A stretch of 64,000 bases of DNA from Pelecanus crispus (GCF_030463565.1 NC_134675.1:13785862-13849861), one strand, 5' to 3'. Shown: positions 10,751-23,253, counted from the stretch's first letter. Notes: generated by a model not told the origin, from the sequence alone. Made by a program: numbers and translations.

Positions 10751-12300
10751 TGTATTGGATTTCCATGGCAAGGTTTTGGTAGCAGGGATCTACAGGGGTG
10801 GCTTCTGTGAGAAGCTGCTAGAAGCTTCCCCTATGTCCAATAGAGCTAATGCCAGCCAGCTCCAAGACGGACCTGCTGCTGGCCAAGGCCAAGCCAATCA
10901 GCAAGGGTGGTAGCGCCTGTGTGTCATGAATACAGGTTTCTGAATCCTGCTGATTATGTTAATTTATCGTGAATGAGTGACTTGACACAGTTTGATTTAG
11001 TAGCAGTTCAGAAGCTACTTGTGGCAAATCACAGGATTTGATTGTGATATTTTAATAGCACCCAGTCATCAGTGATTAACAAAGTGATTAGACAAAATTG
11101 ATCAAAACAGCGACTTAGTTATAGATTCGAAGATGGCAAGGTTCACTCTATTACTACATGGAAGTGCATAAAGGAAAATTGAGCTACGCTGAGTTGGAAT
11201 GATTCACAGAGGGATTGTGGGTGCAGGGGATAAGGAGGACCCTCCCGTTGAGTCACAAGGTTCAGAATAGACCCCCTTGCTTTCTAAACTCCTTTTCAGA
11301 GAGGAGTCTAGGTGTGGCTAGGTCCAATCTTAGTCTCAGACTTGGTCAACGGTTTATAGGAATAAGGATAATGCAGCAATATAAGACTCACTTTGTAATT
11401 AAATCATACATCTACAGACTACTTAAACAGATTCACACATGCATACCCACAGACATGAATACATATATATAAAAAAGTTATACCTGTTAAAAATTCCCCT
11501 CGAGTTCAGTGAAATATTTACATCAAATGTCTTGGCATTTCTCAATGGGCAAGGGTTGAGCCTCAAGGAGTGAAGGGTTTCAGCCCAGGCTCCACTGTCG
11601 GTCTTTGGCAATGGACCTCTGATTTCTGCAAACTTTAAAAGTTTGCTAGCTCTGAGAGGTGTCCCGCTCAGAGGTAGGTGCTGGTGCAGCCTGCAGCAGT
11701 CCAGGAGAGCTCAAAGGGCCTCACTTAGGACTGCTGTTTATAGGATCATGAGATGATTTGCTTTAGTCATCGTAAATCTCCATCTGAGCCACAATCTGGG
11801 TCGGTAATTACTGGAATTCCAGTAATCATGATACTGCTCTGTTTCAAGGCTGCCAGGGGTAACTGATTGTTCTCACTCCCCAAGTCAATCACGTAGGAGT
11901 TTCTGATAAGGACAAGGCCACTCTCCGCTTCAACCATGTAGGAGTTTCTGGTACAATTAAGGGGCACCTAACTGACCAACTCACTACACAAGGTCTCGGT
12001 CTGGCAGGAATTCCTGAGGTCATAAAGCAGTTGAAGAGAGAAAAGGTGTGGGGGGCGGAATGCACCACCACACTCTGTGATAACCTATTTAAGAAGGGGA
12101 AAAAAAAAACCTGCGCGACTGCTGCCAGAGAGAAGAGTGAGAATATGTGAGAGGAACGACTATGCAGACACCAAGGTCACTGAAGAAGGAGGGAGAGGAG
12201 GTGCTCCAGGTGCCAGAGCAGAGATTCCCCTGCAGGTTGTCCCCCTGCAGCCCATGAAGCTTAACGGTGGGGCAGATATCCACCTGCAGCCCATGGAGTG
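10751..12300 (+). mobile_element. LTR-2 copy P, split by an insertion and 3'-truncated
   Basis: The first 171 bp (10,751-10,921) match the start of the complete LTR-2 at 12,460 (CATGGCAAGGTTTTGG...). The match resumes at 12,080 with the promoter-like TGATAACCTATTTAAG and runs to 12,300. The break holds a 1.15-kb insertion flanked by CTGTG (10,917-10,921 and 12,075-12,079). The copy ends abruptly inside the direct-repeat zone where an inverted segment begins. Confidence 0.75.
10922..12074 (-). mobile_element. LTR-like insertion inside LTR-2 copy P
   Basis: 1,153-bp segment interrupting LTR-2 between copies of CTGTG. Its plus-strand left end is TGTCATG; the right end is CACCACCACACT. Read on the minus strand it has a CCTATAAACAG TATA box near 11,740 and ATTAAA near 11,050, in the order expected of U3-R-U5. 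It contains a roughly 150-bp segment (11,175-11,372) also found in the solo LTR at 31.8 kb. The right end is not a clean CA, so the exact boundary is uncertain. Confidence 0.5.
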
Positions 12301-12441
12301 GGCTAGCCACACCTAGACTCCTCTCTGAAAAGGAGTTTAGAAAGCAAGGGGTTCTATTCTGAACCTCGTGACTCAACGGGAGGGTCCTCCTTATCCCCTG
12401 CACCCACAATCCCTCTGTGAATCATTCCAACTCAGCGTAGC
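11175..12441. repeat. Inverted repeat pair (about 140 bp arms)
   Basis: The segment 11,175-11,321 recurs in reverse complement at 12,303-12,441 with few differences; the shared stretch includes GATAAGGAGGACCCTCCCG and its complement. The arms lie about 1 kb apart. One arm is inside the LTR-like insertion; the other abuts the truncated end of LTR-2 copy P. Confidence 0.8.
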
Positions 12442-12459
12442 ATATTCCATGGGGTGGAA

Positions 12460-13587
12460 TATATTGGGTTTCCGTGGCAAGGTTTTGGTAGTGGGGGGGG
12501 CTACAGGGGTGGCTACAGGGGTGGCTTTTGTGAGAAGCTGCTAGAAGCTTCCCCTATGTCCAAAAGAGCCAATGCCAGCCAGCTCTAAGATGGACCCACC
12601 GCTGGCCAAAGCTGAGCCAATCAGCAATGTTGGTAGCACCTGTGTGATAACATATTTAAGAAGGGGGAAAAGATAAACCCAGCAGCAGCAGCAAGGAGTG
12701 AGAATATGTGAGAGAAACAACCCTGCAGACGCCAAGGTCAGGGAAGGAGGGGGAGGAGGTGCTTCAGATGCTGGAGCAAACATTCCCCTGCAGCCCATGG
12801 TGAAAACCACGGTGAAGCAGGTTGTCCCCCTGCAGCCCATGGAGGTTAACAGTGGAGCAGATATCCACCTGCAGCCCATGGAGGACCCCATGCCAGAGCA
12901 GGTGGATGCCCGAAGGAGGCTGTGACCCTGTGGGAAGCCTGTGCTGCAGCAGACTCCTAGCAGGACCTGTGACCCTGTGGAGAGAGGAGCCCATGCTGGA
13001 GCAGGTTTGCTGGCAGGACTTGTGACCCTGTGGGGGACCCATGCTGGAGCAGTCTGTTCTTGAAGGACTGCACCGCATGGAAAGGACACGTGGAAAGTAC
13101 CCAAGCTGGAGCAGTTCTTGAAGAACTGTAGCCCATGGGAAGGACTCACATTGGAGAAGTTCATGGAGGACTGTCTCCCGTGGGAGGGACCCCACACTGG
13201 AGCAGGGGAAGAGTGTGAGGAGGAAGGAGCGGCAGAGACGACGTGTGACGAACTGACCGCAACCCCCATTCCCCATCCTCCTGCGCCACTCATGGGGAGG
13301 AGGTAGAGAAAACCGGGAATGTAGTTGAGCCCAGGAAGAAGGGAGGGGTGGGGGGAAGGTGTTTTAAGATTTGGTTTTATTTCTCATTATCCTACTCTGA
13401 TTTGATTGGTAATAAATTAAATTAATTTCCCCAAGTCGAGTCTTTTTTGCCCTTGATGGTAATTGGTGAGTGATCTCCCTGTCCTTATCTCAACCCACAA
13501 GCCTTTCTCCCCCTGTCCAGCTGAGGAGGGGGAGTGATAGAGCGGCTTGTTGGGCACCTGGCGGCTAGCCAAGGTCAACCCACCACA
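12460..13587 (+). mobile_element. LTR-2, complete copy Q
   Basis: About 1.13 kb. It starts TATATTGGGTTTCCGTGGC and ends GTCAACCCACCACA. A TATTTAAG promoter element lies near 12,653. A zone of 45-bp direct repeats (12,880-13,220; units such as CTGGAGCAGTTCTTGAAGA) follows, then an AATAAA signal near 13,411. The repeats give partly open frames on both strands (for example 13,118-13,306), but start context and conservation do not support a protein. No primer site or purine tract was found next to it. Confidence 0.8.
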
Positions 13588-14335
13588 ATACTTATACTGC
13601 CCTGGCAACTGGTGAGGACATGAGGGGTCTTTAAAGACCCATCAGAGCCAACTGAGCCCAAACTTTGTGGCCAGACAAAGGAGAAAAAGCATGTGATAGT
13701 TATCGGAGATTGCCTCCTGCAGGAGATGGGGGAATCTGCTGATATGACCTGATATCTTGTGAGGTTTATTGTTTGCCAGGGGCCAGGATATGGGATGTTG
13801 CAGAGGGACTGTCCAGCCCTCAGACTATTACCCCTTTTTGCACTTCCATGTGGGCACCAACCATTTTGCTAGGCATAACCAGAAGCATATCAAGAGTGAC
13901 TGCAGAGCTCAGGGGGTGAGTGAAAGGTATGGGGGCCCAGGTGGTGTTCTCCTCAATCCTTTCAGGGAGGCAGAAAAGACTTGAGTAGAAGTGGACTCAT
14001 CCAGCAGATCAACATCTGGCTGTGTGGCTGACGTAGGCAGGGCTTTGGCTTCTATGACCATGGGATTCTCTTTGAGGAGTGAGGGCTACTGAGAAGGGAT
14101 GGGATACATCTGACAAAGTGGAGCAAAAGTGTATTTGCAAACAGGCTTGCTAACCTACTGAGGAGGGCTTTAAGCTAGGTATGCTGGTGGGGAATTACCA
14201 TAACTTGAAGAGAAGTTAAGGCACAAAGGGTAGAGCAGATGTGTCTGTGGGAATGTTGTGATGGGGAGGCTCTTACACTTCCCCTGTAAAAGCAGCACGA
14301 CTTAGGGCCCGTCTCAAATGCCTGTTGTACTGGGT
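13588..14335 (+). mobile_element. CR1 ORF1 (esterase-domain) segment
   Basis: CR1 ORF1 encodes an accessory protein with an SGNH-type esterase domain. Visible blocks: VIVIGDCLLQEMG (about 13,698-13,735), where the nucleophile Ser of GDS is Cys; LHFHVGTNHFARH (about 13,838-13,880), block III; and DGIHLTKW (about 14,100-14,125), with the catalytic Asp/His. Stops interrupt the frame. An ERV-A LTR interrupts this CR1 at 14,336, and its endonuclease continues at 14,916. Confidence 0.72.
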
Positions 14336-14915
14336 ATGGCTGGGATAGGGTTAATTTTCTTCATAGCAACCCTTATGGTGCTGTGTTTTAGATGCGCGAC
14401 CAAAAAAAGTGCTGGTGGCACACTGATGTTTTAGCTGTTGCTGAACAGTGCTTGCACAGCATCAAGGCCTTCTCTGTTTCTCACTCTGCCCCACTGAGTA
14501 GGCTAGGGGTGGGCAAGAGGTTGGGAGGGGATACAGCTGGGACAGCTGACCCCAACTTACCAAAGGGATATTCTATACTGTATGACGTCATGCTCAGCAA
14601 TAAAAGCTTGGGGAAAGGAGGAGGAAAGTGGGGTGTTTGTGGTTATGGCATTTGTCTTCCCAAGCAACTGTTATGCATGATGAGGCCCTACTTCCCAGGA
14701 AGTGGCTACATATCTGCCCGACGAAGGGAAGTAGTGAATGAATTCCTTATTTTGCTTTGCTTGTGTGCACAGCTTTCGCTTTACCTGCTAAGCTGTCTTT
14801 ATCTCGATCCATGAGTTTTCTCGCATTCCTTCTATTTTCTTCCCCTCTTGCAGAAGAGGGAAGTGAATGAGCAGCTGTGTGGGTGTTTGACTGTTGCCTG
14901 AATCAACCCACAGCA
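14336..14915 (+). mobile_element. ERV-A related solo LTR inside a CR1
   Basis: 580-bp LTR of a divergent subfamily: start TGTACTGGGTATGGCTGGG, end ATCAACCCACAGCA. It has a perfect TGACGTCA at 14,583-14,590. CTGT flanks both ends (14,332-14,335 and 14,916-14,919), a near-match to a 5-bp duplication. CR1 ORF1 lies to the left and CR1 endonuclease to the right in the same orientation, so this LTR landed in a CR1 near the ORF1/ORF2 boundary. Confidence 0.8.
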
Positions 14916-15385
14916 CTGTACACCAATGTACATGGCATGGGGAACAAGCAGGAAAAGTTAGAAGTGGCTATACAGTTGTAGAGCTATAAACTCATGGTGA
15001 TTAGAGACATGGTGGGATAGCTCTCATGATTGGAGCACTGCAATGGAGGGATACAAGCTCTTTAGGAAGGATAGGGTAAGAAGGTGATGAGGAGGATCTT
15101 CACTTTACATAAAGGAATGGCTTCAGTGCATGGAGCTCTGCCTTAGGGCAAGTGACAAAGAAGTTGAAAGATTGTAGGTAAGGATTAGAAGCCAGACTAG
15201 CACAGCTGTTCTTGTAGTGTCTGCTACAGGCCTCCTGCTCAAGAAGAAGAGGCAGATGAAGCCTTCTTTAGGCAGCTGGAGAAAATCTCACAGCTAACTT
15301 TTGGTCAGCCCTGAAGTGGTCAGGCAGTTGGATTAGATGATCATTGTAGATCACTTCCAACTGAACTATTCTATTCTATTCTACC
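14916..15385 (+). mobile_element. CR1 endonuclease start joined to CR1 3' tail
   Basis: Reads as the N-terminal CR1 endonuclease (LYTNVHGMGNKQEKLE at about 14,918-14,965) up to the CYRPPDQEE-like region (about 15,240). It jumps near 15,300 to the 3' UTR, ending in (ATTCT)n at 15,368-15,382. About 2.5 kb of ORF2 is missing, so this copy carries a large internal deletion. Several in-frame stops. Confidence 0.75.
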
Positions 15386-18300
15386 ATTGGCACAAACTAT
15401 GCTTTTCTAGAATTTTTTAGAGACCAAGGCTCATTTACGCTATCAGATAATTAGAAAGGATTTTTAATTCAAACTGGCATTTTTTCTCAATGGAAAACAG
15501 CATCAGTTCACTATTACTGACAGCAGATGGTAGCATTCTTCATTTCTTATCTATTTGTACTGCACTGTAAAATAAAGATTTCTGAACATTATTTTTTGCA
15601 TGTTCTGAAGCTTCTGGGGTTTTAAGTTCTCTTAGACACAAAATGGTTGATCCTTATGAGTACATTTGCAGCATAAGAACCAAGTGTCCTTGAACTGTAA
15701 GAGACCCTATTTAATATTTAATAATATAGAACATGTCCTGATTGCTGAAGATGACAGAAAAACATCTGGTGGGCCAGGATTTGTTTTTTGCTTGTAGGCA
15801 AGCAGTTGGAGAAAGATCTTTTACTATATAGCAGTAAGACTAATTCTGTGAGCATATTCTCTTTGGTGCAGACAATCTACTAGATGTTCTGATAAAATGT
15901 AGTCACAGAACTAATGGAGTCTGGCTGCAACTATATCAACTTGGACAAAGGAATTCCCTCTTAGAGTATAAACTTAGTATAGTTTCTTCTTTGCTATCCA
16001 GAGATAGAGTGAGCATAAGGAGAACATCTAAGGAAAAGGGCCTTTACTCAGGATAAAATATCCGTCATATCAGTCCTCAGAGTCAGTCTCTGCTGTGGCT
16101 CTTGGTGTAACAGCGCAGTGGACCAGCCTCACATAGCTGAATGAAGAACACCATACAGAGGTGGTGATCTTGCTGTTCTCTTAGTCATGGTCCATTCCTG
16201 ATTCTCCTCACCCCTCTGCATTGCATTGTGTACTTCTCAGCTCTGACAGAGTCCTGGGCCTAGTGACATCTAAACACAGTCTGTGTTCAGTTGTAAATAG
16301 GCTATCATGGTGTTTCATATTTGATATCTTTCTTGTCTGGAATCACTTTCCAGATGTTCCTTACTGTGCTGTATTAAATGCTTATGCCCCTTATTGAGTG
16401 TGGGGATGAGGCAGGATTTTTTTTTTTTTTTTTTTGGTGCAGAAGCAGTAACAGTGACCTCAACAGCATTAAAGGAAAATCACTTCCCTAGTGCATAGTG
16501 TGTAACAGTTAGATACACTGATCTGCTGGTATCACCACTGTAAGATGAGATGAGATCACTGTTATGGTTTTTTATTGAGTGCAAGCTTGATTAAGTCAGG
16601 ACACGTATTCTGTTTGAATGTCTGTTGGAGATGAAAGTGAAAGCTTTATGGAGCACTGGTTTGAGTTTTCAACAGCATCATGTGCAGTGTCAAGGTGGAA
16701 AGGAACAAAGTCTTATGTTGTAGGGGGTGTGTCTGAAAATTTAACTGTCACTGATTTTTTTGTTCCTCAGGATGATTTTGACTGGGTTTCTTGGAAGACA
16801 ACTACATTTTAGGACCTTTTTCTGTAGCATAGCCTAAAATGATGATATCCCATCTAGTTAAAGTTAAAAGCCACCCTGAGGGCTCTTCCTCCTTCCTTCT
16901 TGCTCCCCCTCACAGGTTCCAAATTAAACTTTATTTACTTCCCAGTACCAGTTTAACAAGATCCAAGGATAAGGGGTGAAGGTTGTTAAAGAGCTTTTCC
17001 ATGGAGCAGCTTTGTTTTATGTGTTACATTTGTTCAAATACTTGTTCACACAGTAGCTTTGCCTATTTGCCTTCAGATAATGCTGATACAGTAACTTGAG
17101 CTGCTTTTGAAAACTTTTACATTTTAACTAAAACTATGGCATAGCCTGGTTGGAGCTCCTCTTATTTATCTTTCTAGATATGAGAATATGCTCTCAAATA
17201 TTAGTTTGTCAATGACTATCATTAGAAGAACATTGTGGGTTAAATTCTGAAATAAGAAAAGTTACATCAAGGATTAATTGGACCCTGCTTTGTCATCTTT
17301 GAATGCAAATGATGTCTTTTCTGTTGCCTTTTTGCATAATAAAACAACTGATATTCTCTCTTGGCAGCATTCCTTAGGTGGGCAGCCATTTTTTTGTTCT
17401 ACACTCCTGCCAGACTTATGAATTCATGTATTTTATACTGATTGGTTCACAAATAGCTGAGAAACACTAATATATGATGCATGTAAAATAAATCAGCTGG
17501 AAAATAGACATGGTCAAGACAACTTCCTTGGTCCAGATAGAATAAGATTCTGGATTGCCACTTAAAAGTTGAAAATTAAAATAGACTTTATGTAGATAAA
17601 GTGATGGAATAACCTCATTTGAAATTACTTTATGACTGTCAAGTGTATCTGCAATTCAGAAAAGGTTGGGACAATAAGTTTATGGAGGTTTGTTTTTTTT
17701 TCTAGACACACAAATTACATTACACCATGGCTAAGTATTGTAGGCCCAGTTGTGCGTTGAAATCTACCCCGAGTTATCCAAAACTAGCACCTGAGCAGAA
17801 TACGAATGCTGGATTAATCAAAAGGTAAGAGACAATTAAATCACCTTTTTTTCTCTCCTCCCCCCCAGTCCTCCAAAATTAAAGAAGGTCAAATGGATAA
17901 CTGGCAACACATTATCTTTTCCTTTGGAGCTCTTGGCTCAGTTCATTTAGGACTCTCCTTTTGACAATTTTCTTACAGGGCTGCCTTATTGCCTTTTTTA
18001 CTTTGCACTGAAAGTTTGCAGAGAGAGAGATGATTGACACACTGCCAACACCCTTCCTGACTGTCAGGAAATCCCTGATATACCAGGGTCTGCTTCAGCT
18101 ATGTCAGAGCTGGTAGTCCCTCCTGCACATGGCTGATGGTGTGATTTAGCATAACTCCACTGCAGTAATTTTAATTTCATCCCTTCTCCTTTTTCTGTTA
18201 AGTGTCTCCAGATCTCTGAGCTGAAGGATAGATGATGGTTAGCTGTAGTAAAGCTACTGCAGACTTTCCTAGGACTGAAATAAAAAACAGACCAAAGAAA

Positions 18301-18522
18301 TCCTTCCTGATTGGTAAGCAATACAATGTGGAAAGATGACTGTTCAAGGCTCTTTTGCTGGCAAGAGCTTGCCTGGTTACAGCTGAAGACCTAAGAGTTG
18401 GCTGCAGTTGTGACAATGACTCTCAAGTGCCACCACGACATGAACTCCCTTGTGACAGCATTGACTACTTGAAGTCACTCATTTCCTACCTGTGTTTCAT
18501 TATGGTTGCAGCCTTAATAAGA
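15386..18522. other. Unique AT-rich sequence, no gene recognised
   Basis: 3.1 kb without a recognisable mobile element. It has a T19 run at 16,417-16,435 and scattered short frames (for example 16,618-16,812) lacking family resemblance. I see no exon pair with convincing splice sites. Likely host intergenic or intronic DNA. Confidence 0.5.
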
Positions 18523-19526
18523 CTGTATCCTGTGGGAGAGACCCCACACTGGAGCAGGGGAAAAGTATGAGGAGGAAGGAGGGGCAGAGACAAAGTGTTA
18601 TGAACTGACCACAACCCCCATTCCCCACCCCCCTGCAGCGGCTGGGGGAGGGAAGAGGTAGAAGAGTTGTCGTGGTTTAGCCCCAGCCAGCAACTCAGTA
18701 CCACGCAGCCGCTCGCTCACTCCCCCTACCCCGATGGGATGGGGGAGAGAATCGGAGGAGTAAGAGTGAGAAACACTCCTGGGTTGAGATAAGAACAGTT
18801 TAATAATTGAAATAAAGTAAAATAGTAATGCTAATAGTAACAGTATAATAATGGTAATAATAATAATGATACACGAAGCAAGTGATGCACAATGCAATTG
18901 CTCACCACCCGCCGACCGATACCCAGACAGTTCCCGAGCAGCGATCCCTGCTCCCCGGCCAACCCCCCCCAGTTTATATACTGAGCATGACGTCATATGG
19001 TATGGAATAGCCCTTTGGTCAGTTTGGATCAACTATTCTGGCTGTGCCCCCTCCCAGTTTCTTGTGCGCCTGGCAGAGCATGGGAAGCTGAAAAAGTCCT
19101 TGACTAGCATAAGCAGTACTCAGCAACAACTAAAAACATCAGCATGTTATCAACATTCTTCTCCTACTAAATCCAAAACACAGCACTATGCCTGCTGCTA
19201 GGAAGAAAATTAACTCTATCCCAGCCGAAACCAGGACAAGAGTCCAGAATGAAGGAGTAAAGTTGAGCCTGGGAAGAAGGTGGGGGGAAGGCATTGTTTG
19301 TTTTGTCTTTATTTCTCACTATCCTACTCTATTTTTAATTGGCAATAAATGAAATTAATCTTCCTCAAGTCGAGTCTGTGATAGTAATTGGTAAGCGATC
19401 TCCCTGTCCTTATCTCAACCCACAAGCTTTTCCATCTTCTTTTCTCCCGCTGTCCTGTTGAGGAGGAGGAATGAGAGAGCAGCTTGGTGGTCACCTAGCA
19501 GCCATCCAAGGTTAACCTACCACAGG
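18523..19526 (+). mobile_element. LTR-2 copy R (3' half), split by an ERV-A LTR
   Basis: The LTR-2 3' half begins near TATCCTGTGGGAGAGACCC (18,526) and breaks at 18,667. It resumes at 19,239 with AGAGTCCAGAATGAAGG and ends near 19,525 at AACCTACCACA. An AATAAA signal lies near 19,344. The 5' half is absent. Confidence 0.82.
18663..19243 (-). mobile_element. ERV-A solo LTR with AGAGT target duplication, nested in LTR-2
   Basis: LTR at 18,668-19,238 (571 bp, minus strand) flanked by AGAGT (18,663-18,667 and 19,239-19,243). It has a perfect TGACGTCA at 18,988-18,995 and a TATATAAA box beside it. Because it splits LTR-2 copy R, ERV-A was active after this LTR-2 copy inserted. Confidence 0.94.
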
Positions 19527-19953
19527 GCTGAGACTAATTTGCCTAGGGACCACCTTCTCCACCACACTGTCTGACACATGGAGCCTCCTGTGTCTTCCAC
19601 ACATGGATGCACATTGTGATTTCAGTGGTGGATTCTGGCAAAGCTTCTTTAAGCTGTGTGTGTAAAGCCCTTAAACATTTCATTAATACATTTAAAGTTC
19701 TTTAATTTTTCTTTCTCACTATTAGCTGTATCTTCAGATATACCAACATTTTAATGATGTAGTCATTAGCTCAGTGACTTCACTAAAGCATTCTGTTGCT
19801 CTCATTCTTTTCTAAAATAATGTTGAGAATAGACAAATAACTGAAAAATATATGCATAAGAAAAAATTGGAGCAAACTAATCCTGTCGTATAGCTGCAAT
19901 CATCCCCCCTGTGCTGGTGTGGGCCACTGAATGGGCCACATGAGCAAGGGCAG
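19527..19953. other. Unassigned sequence
   Basis: No feature recognised. AT-rich toward the right. Confidence 0.4.
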
Positions 19954-20307
19954 ATAGGGGAGACCTTATCGCTCTCTACAACTACCTGAAAGGAGGTTGT
20001 AGCGAGGTGGGTGTCAGTTGCTTTTCCCAAGTAACAAGTGATAGGACAAGAGGAAATGGCCTGAAGTTGCGCCAGGGGAGGTTTAGATTGGATATTAGGA
20101 AAAAATTCTTCGCTGAAAGGGTTGTCAAGCATTGGAACAGGCTGCCCAGAGAGGTGGTGGAGTCACCATCCCTCGAGGTATTTAAAAGATGTGTAGACGT
20201 GGCACTTAGGGACATGGTTTATTGGTGGACTTGGTAGTGTTAGGTTAACTGTTGGACTCTATGATCTTAAGGGTCTTTTCCAGCCTAAATGATTCTATGA
20301 TTCTATA
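19954..20307 (+). mobile_element. CR1 LINE 3' end fragment
   Basis: The last roughly 270 bp of CR1 ORF2 ([16 protein letters not shown] start, then [20 protein letters not shown] at about 20,127-20,186) plus the 3' UTR, ending GATTCTATGATTCTATA near 20,305. Strongly 5'-truncated, as is usual for CR1. Same subfamily as the copy at 1-1,218. Confidence 0.92.
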
Positions 20308-21045
20308 TCTGTTATTCTTCTTGCTGTACTCCCAAAGCCATTTTGCCTGCAATTGGCAGGGAGTTCTAGATTGCTCTAGCCAGGTTCACTGCAGGATATT
20401 TTCTACCTCTTGGGTAGTTGTAGCACAATTAGCATGAAGTGATCAAGTGAACTATAGTCTGAAACTGGGGTGGGAGAGAAGTTTTTCAAACAATAGGAGA
20501 GTCTCCCTATCTCTCCTTTACTAGGTTCTCAGGAATATCTCCTAGGGGAAAAATCCCTGGGCACATCACAGGAGTTTGAGCAATCCCACCTCCCCAGAAA
20601 TTTTAGGGGGTTAGGGGATGTCTCCATTTCAGTTCATTGACCCCACCTTCTTCATCCATAAATACCTAATATCAATTGGTGGTGGCTGAGTAGTTAATTT
20701 GGAGCATATTCAGTCTGAACTGAAATACTGAAAGCAAAGTTTCTGCTGCTTTGGTGAATGAGCCTGGTATCTCTGGCTCCCCTGTGGAAGGAGGATCTGA
20801 ATGTTATCTCAGCCCCTTCCCAAGCGCTGAACCCCCTTCACTGTGGCTGCCTTTAGTGCTTACATTTAAGGGGTGGGGGGGGGGGGGGGTGTCCTGCAGT
20901 ATGGCACTGAAACTGTCACCTGACCCATCCCTGTGCTCAAATTGTTGTTCTTAAGGGCAGGATCTTTTAAGGACCCCTAGAAGGGTTCCAGCTCCTTAGG
21001 GGAGGGAAAAATCATGTATCTCCTTGTGTTGTCCCAAATAGGACT
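20308..21045. other. Unassigned sequence with G15 run
   Basis: No gene recognised. A G15 homopolymer lies at 20,875-20,889. Confidence 0.4.
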
Positions 21046-21500
21046 CATTTACCCGGTGTGCAATAAGCCAATCTTCACACACTGAGACGAGATATTGTTT
21101 TATTTCATTTCTGCGCAGAGATGGGTGCTAGGTGGTAATTCCACAAAGCTAGCACATCTACCAAAGTTTTCTCTAACTTTTATACATTACAGTTAACACA
21201 CCACACCTATCTACTACATAATCATTAAACTAGCTAAGCATACTTGTCTCTTACTGGTTCATATCTTCTTCGCTTAAATTTAAAGGTACAGTATGATTTT
21301 AACTTACGCATGCTCAAGGAGAGTGTGGGGGGGTAGTCTCTAGTTTTTAATTGAGTTGGTGGTCGCAATCTTCCCCTGCCGAAATTACCTTTCCCCTACT
21401 TTCCTTCTTGGCAGATCCTTAAAAAATCTTCATGGTTTACTAGTCAAGACAATAATACATCACCTTGTGTCCTGTTCCTGGACAATTTGTCATTAGCAAT
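21046..21500 (-). mobile_element. Possible retroviral LTR fragment, minus strand
   Basis: Minus-strand reading shows TGTATAAAAGTTAG (21,175-21,190) and, about 80 bp downstream, AATAAA (21,099-21,104). A TG-rich stretch ending near 21,055 follows. The spacing is typical of a short R region. Both outer boundaries are uncertain and no primer site is evident, so this is a tentative call. Confidence 0.35.
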
Positions 21501-22888
21501 CTGTTAACCAAACAAAAGCATAGTTAGGTTAGGGCTTTACAATGGACATTCTATAGCAGCATCAGCTTTGGATAACACTTGGATCAGGGACTTATCTGAG
21601 CATCCTTGGACACAAGGACCTCTTGTGCCACTAACAATTGGACTGGCTGACCCTGGGTTGTCCTGTCCAGCCACCTCTTGTTTACAAGCAGGATGGTATG
21701 CATTTGTCTAACAAGGGATTTATGTTTCCACTAGGTATATTATTTGCAGAGTCAAGTGATGTTTGTTCCCCTATAATTCATTGATTTCCTCTGCACACTA
21801 CTCGGGTCTAATACTCGGCTCCATCAGGTTTAAATCTGTAAGATGAGGCTCTTCCTTTGCGACTGTGCATTTCCCTTTTCTACCTGATTCTTCACAAATT
21901 TGGAAATTCAGTTTGTAGAGAGCTCAGCCTTAGCCTGATTGTCTCAGGTTTCCTCCTGCTTTATAGCCAATATCATTATCAGTTTGATAGGTGGAAGTGA
22001 TCTGTTACTTACAGGAGGTCTTGTACATACTTTGGTAAGCCTCTCTTTTCATCCCACAAACTACAAATCCCAGTCACTAGGCCTGCAGTTCAAGCCATTT
22101 ACACCTCCTTACACATTAGCAAAGGATCGGTTCCCCCCTCACGTAAGAGTTATATACATGTAATCTCGGAAGTACTCACAACCCGACCAGATCCTGCTGG
22201 CTATGAAACTGTTAAGGGATGTTAGGAGTGGGGCAGCCTCCTCCAGCAGCCATGGCCAGAACTCGCCTGCCTGGCTGCTGGATCCCAGCCCAGGGAATCC
22301 AGGGTCTCTGCCCAGGCTGAGGGACTCAGCTGTTGCTTTCCCGGTTGCAGGCTCAACCAGCAGTGAAGCTGAGCACGTATCTGAGACGCACACACGCACA
22401 CAGAGGACATATAAAGGACATTGACATGGCTGGTCACACACACTGCCACAGACAAGGCACTGTTTTCAACAACACCCACATATTAGGATTCATGTAACAC
22501 ATAAACATAGAGAGCCAAGTCCGCTTCCTCTTCTTCAGCTGGTAGGGATATAAATTCACTAGTGAAAGCACACACGTGCACACAGACTACTCTAGATTTA
22601 CAAGTACACACACATTCGCAGATCCGCCAAGTACCAGTATGGACACTTCTGTCCTCTTGCTACCCCTGCCCATATCCTAGGCCCTCTTTTCTGCAAAATC
22701 ACAGGGGGAGGAGGAGCATTAATGGGGACAGAAGGGGATTTCAGGGGAGAGGTTTGAACAAGTTCCCCTTTTGGACAGGAACCCTGAGATCAGTTCCCTT
22801 TCAGAGGGGGAAGTTTCCATTGCCATACATCATTATTCCAAACATACCAATAATGCATTTGCCCTGGGAACTGTTCATCCAATTCGAG
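21501..22888. other. Unassigned, possibly degraded ERV internal sequence
   Basis: No frame of convincing similarity. Since a Gag matrix start lies immediately to the right and reads leftward, part of this could be the decayed continuation of that provirus. A short CACACA-rich tract lies at 22,388-22,405. Confidence 0.35.
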
Positions 22889-23098
22889 TCACAAAAAATG
22901 CAGCCTATCATAATCAAAACTGCCCACCTCAGGCCACCGTTGATTTGCGATTCCAAGGGTGGTCAATGCGGGCCAGGTATCCTGATGCAGTTCCAGTGCC
23001 CTTTTCTTAGATAACCCCTGGGCTCCATCTGTTTTTGACCAATTGGTTAGCAATTCACCCAAAGGTGTCCCTTTCACTATACTGTGTCCGGTCCCCAT
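22889..23098 (-). pseudogene. Class I (gamma-like) Gag matrix N-terminus
   Basis: 69-residue frame beginning Met-Gly, where Gly2 would be the myristoylation site of a retroviral matrix protein. The pattern resembles gammaretroviral MA: TPLGELLTNW near the start, then a basic run, then WP...RWPEVGSFD. It stops after 69 codons, far short of a full Gag. It lies about 155 bp downstream (minus strand) of a primer-binding site, with a splice-donor match (AAAG|GTGAGTT, about 23,183) between. That is the expected leader layout. Broken and not expressed as Gag. Confidence 0.72.
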
Positions 23099-23253
23099 TA
23101 TTATTAACTCTCACCTCCTCACTGCAAAAAAATTATTCGTCCAACCGCTACCCCCTGCGCTCAAGTTCCCCAGGTGAACTCACCTTTTGCTATCAGTGGG
23201 TCGTTGAATCGCAGGGGATCGTAGCGGCTGGTGGATTCAAGCGAGTCGGCAAA

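Noticed and set aside
12541..13293. 250-codon antisense open frame across LTR-2 copy Q
   Set aside because: It runs through LTR direct repeats whose 45-bp period keeps any frame open. Low-complexity Ser/Cys/Pro content and the absence of any family motif make it a by-product of the repeats.
16618..16812. 64-codon frame in unique sequence
   Set aside because: No motif, no splice context and AT-rich surroundings; consistent with chance.
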